Source: an uncultured Lachnobacterium sp. (GTDB lineage: Bacteria; Bacillota; Clostridia; Lachnospirales; Lachnospiraceae). From it: a stretch of DNA of 36,516 bases. The DNA lies in NCBI GenBank assembly GCA_945971355.1, contig CAMFPD010000002.1:1-36516 (forward strand), given 5' to 3'. Position 1 is the stretch's first letter. Each line of letters opens with the position of its first letter. This document shows positions 32,128-36,516 of this stretch, one piece after another. The position numbers were made by a program, and so were the translations under genes. Under the pieces are notes generated by a model. The model made no database searches, was not told the origin of the DNA, and worked only from the letters and a program-made list of their open reading frames with translations.

Positions 32128-32156
32128 TTGCATTGGAGCATTTAAATAGCTATAAT
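32128..32156 (+). promoter_or_regulatory. Promoter of aroD
   Basis: TTGCAT (32128-32133), 17-base spacer, TATAAT (32151-32156). Its -35 lies one base away from the -35 of the divergent promoter, so one bound regulator would affect both genes. Confidence 0.7.
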
Positions 32157-32191
32157 TAGATTAAATTTTATATGATTTATAAGGAGAGGTT

Positions 32192-32956
32192 ATGGAAAAA
32201 CCAATTATTATAAAAGGAAAACATATTGGAGAAGGAAAACCCATAATTTGTGTTCCTGTAATGGGAAAAACTAAAAATGAAATAGTTGAGTCCATTAAGA
32301 AAATGGTAAATGATAAATGTGAGATGATAGAATGGAGAGTTGATGCATTTGAGGAATGCAATAGTGTTAATGCATTGAAGGCGGTAATTGAGGAGGTTGC
32401 CCCATTATTAAAAGATACTTTGTTTGTGTATACATATAGAACCAAACGTCAGGGCGGTTTGGGAGAACTGCCGGAGGATGTGGTGGCAGATATTAGATTG
32501 GCGGCTGCTGAGACCGGATTGGTAGATTTTATTGATGTGGAATATTTTATGATAGATCATCCTCGTAAAATTATCAAAGAGCTTAAAAAGTTTGATGTAC
32601 ACATAATTGCATCACATCATGACTTTAACGATACTCCTGGTAATAGAATAATTAACTCTATATTGGAGAAAATGAATGATAGTGGGGCTGATGTGGTTAA
32701 GCTTGCTGTTATGCCGCAAACTATGGATGATGTGATGAGCTTGCTGATTGAGACAAATGATTTTCATAATCGTTATCCTAAAAAACCATTGATTACAATG
32801 TCTATGGGAAAATTAGGATCAGTTTCAAGAGTTATTGGAGAATATGTAGGTTCATGTGTTACCTTTGGCGCTAAGGAAGTAGCGAGCGCACCAGGGCAGC
32901 TTGAATATAGTGAATTAAATCAAGTGTTAAATATTTTACATAAGGCAGTGGAGTAA
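32192..32956 (+). CDS. aroD: 3-dehydroquinate dehydratase, type I
   Basis: 254 residues, standard for the type I (Schiff-base) enzyme. It dehydrates 3-dehydroquinate to 3-dehydroshikimate. Landmarks are EWRVDAFEE near residue 48, the catalytic His in IIASHHDFNDTP, and the Schiff-base Lys in ADVVKLAVMPQ; GSVSRVIGEYVGSCVTFG is the usual C-terminal substrate loop. The ATG at 32192 has GGAGAGG six bases upstream. It is divergent from the DAHP synthase gene, and a tiny membrane protein gene begins two bases after its stop. Confidence 0.95.
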   Translation: MEKPIIIKGKHIGEGKPIICVPVMGKTKNEIVESIKKMVNDKCEMIEWRVDAFEECNSVNALKAVIEEVAPLLKDTLFVYTYRTKRQGGLGELPEDVVADIRLAAAETGLVDFIDVEYFMIDHPRKIIKELKKFDVHIIASHHDFNDTPGNRIINSILEKMNDSGADVVKLAVMPQTMDDVMSLLIETNDFHNRYPKKPLITMSMGKLGSVSRVIGEYVGSCVTFGAKEVASAPGQLEYSELNQVLNILHKAVE

Positions 32957-32958
32957 GT

Positions 32959-33039
32959 ATGGATTATACTATGTGGTTATCGCTTATGTTGTGCGGCATA
33001 GGAGTGGCAGTGATATTATTTAAAAAAAGAAAAAAATAA
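32959..33039 (+). CDS. 26-residue single-helix membrane microprotein
   Basis: An open frame ATG to TAA of 26 codons starts two bases after the aroD stop, with GGAG (32950-32953) at correct distance inside the end of aroD. The peptide begins MDYTMWLSLMLCGIGVAV and ends ILFKKRKK, which makes one membrane helix with a strongly basic cytoplasmic end by the positive-inside rule. No family is recognised. The ribosome site, the coupling to aroD and the clean hydrophobic-basic layout support a real gene, but at this length chance cannot be excluded. Its tail recalls the end of a sortase sorting signal, without an LPXTG motif. Confidence 0.55.
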   Translation: MDYTMWLSLMLCGIGVAVILFKKRKK

Positions 33040-33061
33040 TTTATACATAGCATGCTTTGAA

Positions 33062-33089
33062 TTGACAGGAATATCAGCTTTATGATATT
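33062..33089 (+). promoter_or_regulatory. Promoter of the tRNA-Arg / SH3 protein unit
   Basis: TTGACA (33062-33067) and GATATT (33084-33089) with a 16-base spacer, about 28 bases before the tRNA. A TATTAT a little further downstream is an alternative -10 with poor spacing. Confidence 0.5.
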
Positions 33090-33117
33090 TTATTATAGTT
33101 GATTAAATTAGGCATGG

Positions 33118-33189
33118 GCAATCGTAGTTTAATGGATAGAACACGGGACTCCGACTCCCGGGATACGGGTTCGATTCCCGTCGAGTGCA
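33118..33189 (+). tRNA. tRNA-Arg (anticodon CCG)
   Basis: A 72-base cloverleaf: D stem GTTT/GAAC with GG in its loop, anticodon stem CGGGA/TCCCG with loop CTCCGAC (anticodon CCG at 33151-33153), and T stem ACGGG/CCCGT with loop TTCGATT. The acceptor arms GCAATCG and CGAGTGC pair except for an A-G opposition at position 4-69. The discriminator is A, and CCA is not encoded. It reads the codon CGG. A protein gene starts 33 bases later with no terminator between. Confidence 0.93.
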
Positions 33190-33221
33190 CTTAAGAAAGA
33201 TATGAATGCGGAGGATTTCTA

Positions 33222-34421
33222 ATGAAAGACTTTTTTAGTAAGATAGATTTTGATAAAATTAAAAATTTTTGCCTTGATAAAAAAAGATATATTGGAGCAG
33301 TAGGATTATTTATAATCTTTGTGTTGATATTGGCATTTATGGCTAAGCCAGTTGAACCAAAGGGAAGTACAAACGGAACAGAAATTACAGGAAATATCGC
33401 AGAGAATTTTCAGTTTGATAAAGATTATGCAGTTGATAAGGATGCAGCAATGACTGAGTTGTTAAATAGTTATTACACAGCATATGCATCTGATGATCTT
33501 GAGACACTTGAACAGGTTGCACGTCCAATAAGCAATAATGAAAAAAGCTATATTGGGGTTTTGAGTCAGTATTATGAGTCAATTCAAAATATAAAGTATT
33601 ACAGCAAGGCTGGATTGACAGAGGGTTCATATTTTGTATCTGTTTATAATGAAATCAAATTTTATGGAGTGGATACTCTTGCCCCAACGCTTGATTTCTT
33701 TTATGTTGAGACAGACAATGAAGGAAAGCTTTACATTAATAATCTCTACAGTATATTTAATCTGAGCTTTGCAGAGAATACAATGGATTCAGATGTTTAT
33801 GCAGTTGTTCAGAAATATATGCAGCAAGAGGATTTTGCGTCACTTCAGCAGGATGTACAGGCTAAGTACAATGAAGCTCTTACAGCGGATGCCAATCTGG
33901 CAAATATGATTCAGTCTACTCTTGATGGAGCAATTAAGCAGTGGGCAGCTTCAATTAATGCGATGCAGGAATCTACAGAGGATGGTACGGAAGTTGAGCC
34001 AACTACAGAGGCGCCAGTAGAAGATACAAACACAGATGAAACAACTGTTGATGATGAAAATACAGATGATGGAAATGTAGATGATGGAAATGTAGATGAT
34101 GGAAATACTGATGATGGAAATACTGATGATGGAAATTCTGAGGAGACAGCAGATGATAATCAGAATGCAGAGGAGACAGATCAGTCAGATGCAGAATCAG
34201 AGGAGACAACCGCTGAGGAGGAGACACCTTCTACATGGACAGTACAGACAACAGATGGAGTAAATATTCGTGGTTCTGCAAGTACAGATGGAACTAAGCT
34301 TGGAAGATGTGATATGGGAACAAGATTTACAGCTGTAGGAACAGAAGGCGATTGGACAAAGGTTGAGTATAGAGAACAGATTGGATATATCAAGACAGAG
34401 TTCCTTGAAACTGTAAACTAG
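33222..34421 (+). CDS. Membrane-anchored protein with extracellular acidic repeat and C-terminal SH3 domain
   Basis: 399 residues. A short cytoplasmic part and a membrane helix (23-41) are followed by an external alpha-beta domain (about 65-195, NTF2-like in pattern). A helical stretch then leads to a Thr/Asp/Glu-rich linker (250-335) with DDGNV/DDGNT pentapeptide repeats, and to a bacterial SH3 domain (338-397, VNIRGSASTDGTKLG to GYIKTEFLE). SH3b domains usually bind peptidoglycan or wall peptides, so the protein probably spans from membrane to wall. The ATG has CGGAGGA eight bases upstream. It lies directly behind a tRNA gene. The function is unknown. Confidence 0.85.
   Translation: MKDFFSKIDFDKIKNFCLDKKRYIGAVGLFIIFVLILAFMAKPVEPKGSTNGTEITGNIAENFQFDKDYAVDKDAAMTELLNSYYTAYASDDLETLEQVARPISNNEKSYIGVLSQYYESIQNIKYYSKAGLTEGSYFVSVYNEIKFYGVDTLAPTLDFFYVETDNEGKLYINNLYSIFNLSFAENTMDSDVYAVVQKYMQQEDFASLQQDVQAKYNEALTADANLANMIQSTLDGAIKQWAASINAMQESTEDGTEVEPTTEAPVEDTNTDETTVDDENTDDGNVDDGNVDDGNTDDGNTDDGNSEETADDNQNAEETDQSDAESEETTAEEETPSTWTVQTTDGVNIRGSASTDGTKLGRCDMGTRFTAVGTEGDWTKVEYREQIGYIKTEFLETVN
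34050..34139 (+). repeat. Six-copy 15-bp tandem repeat inside the SH3 protein gene
   Basis: Units of the form GATGATGGAAATGTA or GATGATGGAAATACT run from 34050 to 34139, the first and last slightly changed. Each codes for DDGNV, DDGNT or similar. The two GTA units and the two ACT units are identical pairs, which points to recent unit duplication. Confidence 0.9.
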
Positions 34422-34443
34422 TATAGGTGAAAGAATATAAAAG

Positions 34444-34471
34444 CGGAGGCTTGAAAAAGTCTCCGTATTTT
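34444..34471 (+). terminator. Terminator after the SH3 protein gene
   Basis: CGGAGGCTT, GAAA, AAGTCTCCG: nine pairs with one G-T, followed by TATTTT. The T tract is imperfect, so some read-through into rluF is possible. Confidence 0.7.
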
Positions 34472-34496
34472 AATACTTTGAAAATGAGTGGTGAAT

Positions 34497-35240
34497 ATGG
34501 AAGTAAATGGAATAAGAATTAATAAATTTTTAAGTGAAGCTGGGGTCTGCTCAAGAAGAGAAGCAGATCGTCAGATTGAAGCTGGAAATGTGACAATAGA
34601 TGGAAGAACAGCTGTGACAGGGGATAAAGTTATTGAAGGACAAAAGGTTTGTTTTAATGGTAATGAAGTTACAAAAGAGCAGGAAATGATACTGATAGCT
34701 TTTAATAAACCCGTTGGGATTGTCTGTACAGCTGAAAAAAGAGAGAAAAATAATGTGATTGATTATATCAATTTCCCTAAGAGAATATATCCAATAGGAA
34801 GATTAGATAAGGATTCAAAAGGGTTGCTTCTTCTTACAAATAATGGAGATATTGTAAACAAGATGATGCGCTCTGGAAATATGCACGAGAAGGAGTATAT
34901 TGTCACAGTAAATAAACCAATTTCGGACAGTTTCATCCGTGGATTAGCTGGTGGAGTTCCACTTGTTGAACTTGGCATTACAACCAGAAAATGTCACGTG
35001 AAAAAGCTGTCAAATAAAACCTTTAAAATTATACTTACACAGGGATACAACAGACAAATTAGAAGAATGTGTGAATATTTTGGATACAGAGTTGTTGAAC
35101 TTGAAAGAGTAAGAATTATGAATATTACATTAGGAGATTTGAAGGAAGGGGAGTACAGGGATGTAACTGCCCAGGAATATGAGCAGCTTAAAAAAATGAT
35201 ATCAAATTCCTCAAATGCTCCAGTAAAGCCTCAAATCTGA
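34497..35240 (+). CDS. rluF: 23S rRNA pseudouridine synthase, RluF type
   Basis: 247 residues. An N-terminal S4 RNA-binding domain (RINKFLSEAGVCSRREADR) is followed by the RsuA/RluB-E-F catalytic domain with GRLDKDSKGLLLLTN; the catalytic Asp is about residue 104. The stretches MHEKEYIVTVNKPI, IRGLAGGVP, TRKCHVKK and YNRQIRRMCEYFGY follow RluF rather than RluB or RsuA, so modification of the 23S rRNA position 2604 region is likely. I chose the ATG at 34497; GTG codons at 34488 and 34491 are alternatives, and the ribosome site is weak. ligA follows after 15 bases. Confidence 0.88.
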   Translation: MEVNGIRINKFLSEAGVCSRREADRQIEAGNVTIDGRTAVTGDKVIEGQKVCFNGNEVTKEQEMILIAFNKPVGIVCTAEKREKNNVIDYINFPKRIYPIGRLDKDSKGLLLLTNNGDIVNKMMRSGNMHEKEYIVTVNKPISDSFIRGLAGGVPLVELGITTRKCHVKKLSNKTFKIILTQGYNRQIRRMCEYFGYRVVELERVRIMNITLGDLKEGEYRDVTAQEYEQLKKMISNSSNAPVKPQI

Positions 35241-35255
35241 AAGGATGGAAATATA

Positions 35256-36516
35256 ATGGAAACAGAAATGAAAAATCGTATAGAGGAGTTGGTCAATGAA
35301 TTAAATCGAGCATCAGAAGCCTACTACAATGGGCAGGATGAGATAATGTCAAATTATGAGTGGGATCAGATGTTTGATGAATTGTCAAGACTTGAGGAAG
35401 AAACTGGGATAATACTTCCTGATAGCCCTACTCAAAATGTTGGTTTTAAGGAGAGTAGCGGAGAAAAGGAAACTCATGAATTTGCGGCGCTTTCTCTTGC
35501 AAAGACCAAAAAGGTGGAGGATCTTGTGGCCTGGGCTGAGGATAGGCCAATATGGCTGTCATGGAAACTGGACGGATTAACTCTTGTTCTAACATATGAT
35601 GATGGACAACTGGTGAAAATATTAACAAGAGGAAATGGTGTTATTGGCTCTAATATAACATATCTAAAAAACTCTATTCAGGGATTTCCGTTGGAGATTC
35701 CATACAAGGGACATCTTGTGGTTAGAGGAGAAGCAACTATTTCCTACACTGATTTTCAAATGATAAATGACACAATTGAGGATGAGGATGATAAGTACGC
35801 TAATCCACGAAACCTTGCGTCTGGAACTCTTAATCTGGGTGATGCAGAAGAGGTTAGAAGGCGAAGAGTACATTTCAATGCCTTTACCCTGGTATACACA
35901 GATGAAAATATTGTATCCTGGGGAGAGCGAATGCAAAAACTTCAGGATATGGGATTTACTGTAGTTGACAGGGAATTATGTTCTGCTGATACTATAGGTG
36001 ATGCAATAGACAGATGGACAAAAAAAGTAGAAAATGGAGAGATGGACATTCCAGTTGACGGACTTGTCATATGTTACGATGACACTGAATATGCTTCTAC
36101 AGGAAGTGTAACAGGACACCATGCTACAAGAGCGGGATTTGCTTTTAAATGGCAGGATGAAGCAGTGGACACAAAGCTTCAGTATGTGGAGTGGTCCTGT
36201 GCAGTTTCAACAATCTCACCGGTTGCAGTTTTTGAACCAGTGCAGATTGAAGGAACAACGGTTAGTCGGGCTTCCCTTTGTAATCTAAGTGAGATAGAGA
36301 GACTTGGAATTGGAAAGAATTGTACATTGTCCGTTATAAAGGCAAATAAGATTATTCCGAAGTGTATAGCAGTAAGGGATGCCGTGGGAGAGCTGGAGAT
36401 ACCCGAGACTTGTCCTGTTTGTAGTGCAAAGACGGAGATTCGAATAAGCAAGAACAGTGGTACAAAAACCTTACATTGCACCAATCCGGATTGTACAGCC
36501 AAAAATGTCAAGAAAT
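35256..36516 (+). CDS. ligA: NAD-dependent DNA ligase, divergent form, cut by the right edge
   Basis: Open from the ATG at 35256 (AAGGATGG upstream) to the window end, 420 residues visible of an expected 650 or so. Order: Ia domain with YYNGQDEIMSNYEWDQMFDEL and the DSPTQNVG landmark, then the adenylation domain with the active-site Lys104 in SWKLDGLTL (KxDG). RGNG, RGEA, NPRNLASGTL and DGLVICYDD follow. An OB-fold begins VSTISPVAVFEPV, and then comes a Cys4 zinc finger (CPVC ... HCTNPDC). The usual EPKIDG adenylation motif is SWKLDG, and the HxxPMLSL region reads HEFAALSLAKTKK, so this belongs to a divergent LigA subgroup. It seals nicks in DNA using NAD. It is probably co-transcribed with rluF. 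Confidence 0.92.
   Translation, partial: METEMKNRIEELVNELNRASEAYYNGQDEIMSNYEWDQMFDELSRLEEETGIILPDSPTQNVGFKESSGEKETHEFAALSLAKTKKVEDLVAWAEDRPIWLSWKLDGLTLVLTYDDGQLVKILTRGNGVIGSNITYLKNSIQGFPLEIPYKGHLVVRGEATISYTDFQMINDTIEDEDDKYANPRNLASGTLNLGDAEEVRRRRVHFNAFTLVYTDENIVSWGERMQKLQDMGFTVVDRELCSADTIGDAIDRWTKKVENGEMDIPVDGLVICYDDTEYASTGSVTGHHATRAGFAFKWQDEAVDTKLQYVEWSCAVSTISPVAVFEPVQIEGTTVSRASLCNLSEIERLGIGKNCTLSVIKANKIIPKCIAVRDAVGELEIPETCPVCSAKTEIRISKNSGTKTLHCTNPDCTAKNVKK

Noticed and set aside
33040..33221. tRNA gene as attachment site of an integrated element
   Set aside because: No integrase gene, no repeated tRNA 3' end and no foreign-looking genes follow; the flanks are ordinary chromosomal genes.
34050..34139. 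CRISPR-like array
   Set aside because: The repeat is 15 bases, directly adjacent without spacers, and codes in frame for DDGNV/DDGNT pentapeptides.

Overview
The window looks like chromosomal sequence from a low-GC, spore-forming Clostridium-class bacterium, most likely a member of the Lachnospiraceae. The reasons are the complete eight-gene spoIIIA operon, the many hybrid histidine kinases and chemoreceptors, a Gram-positive type LexA box in front of recA, strong AGGAGG-type ribosome sites, and a gene set (queT, RNase Y, FapA-like DUF342 protein, an SWKLDG-type LigA) typical of that family. The genus cannot be fixed from the sequence alone. No insertion sequence, prophage, CRISPR array or plasmid signature is visible, and no gap without a gene exceeds about 270 bases.

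Left part (1-10553): the end of an EamA-family permease, then queT behind a promoter and a candidate preQ1 riboswitch. Next comes a 9.1-kb signalling locus on one strand: three membrane hybrid histidine kinases (HK-REC-HPt; HK-pseudoREC-REC-HPt-tail; HK-REC-DegV) and an orphan solute-binding lipoprotein, with short gaps or a 4-base overlap between them. The third kinase carries a complete DegV (fatty-acid-binding) domain where its neighbours carry an HPt domain. I consider this the most unusual part of the window. No DNA-binding response regulator is present, so the output of the relay is unknown. A Spo0A-box-like heptamer lies in front of the first kinase.

Middle (10573-22052): argS with its own promoter and terminator. 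It is followed by spoIIIAA-AH, the mother-cell half of the sporulation feeding-tube channel, in which AF and AG are much shorter than the classical proteins. Then come a membrane diguanylate cyclase and two methyl-accepting chemotaxis proteins, closed by a very long terminator hairpin.

Right part (22053-36516): housekeeping genes. prfC has repeats just upstream of its promoter. recA has a perfect LexA box and is followed by recX. rny has a ribosome site folded into a small hairpin. A fapA-like/NUDIX/GH27 alpha-galactosidase operon follows. The DAHP synthase gene (minus strand) and aroD diverge from nearly touching promoters, and an unlisted 26-codon membrane microprotein gene is coupled to aroD. 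A tRNA-Arg(CCG) with a mismatch in its acceptor stem precedes an SH3-domain membrane protein with a 15-bp tandem repeat. rluF and the first two thirds of a divergent ligA complete the window.
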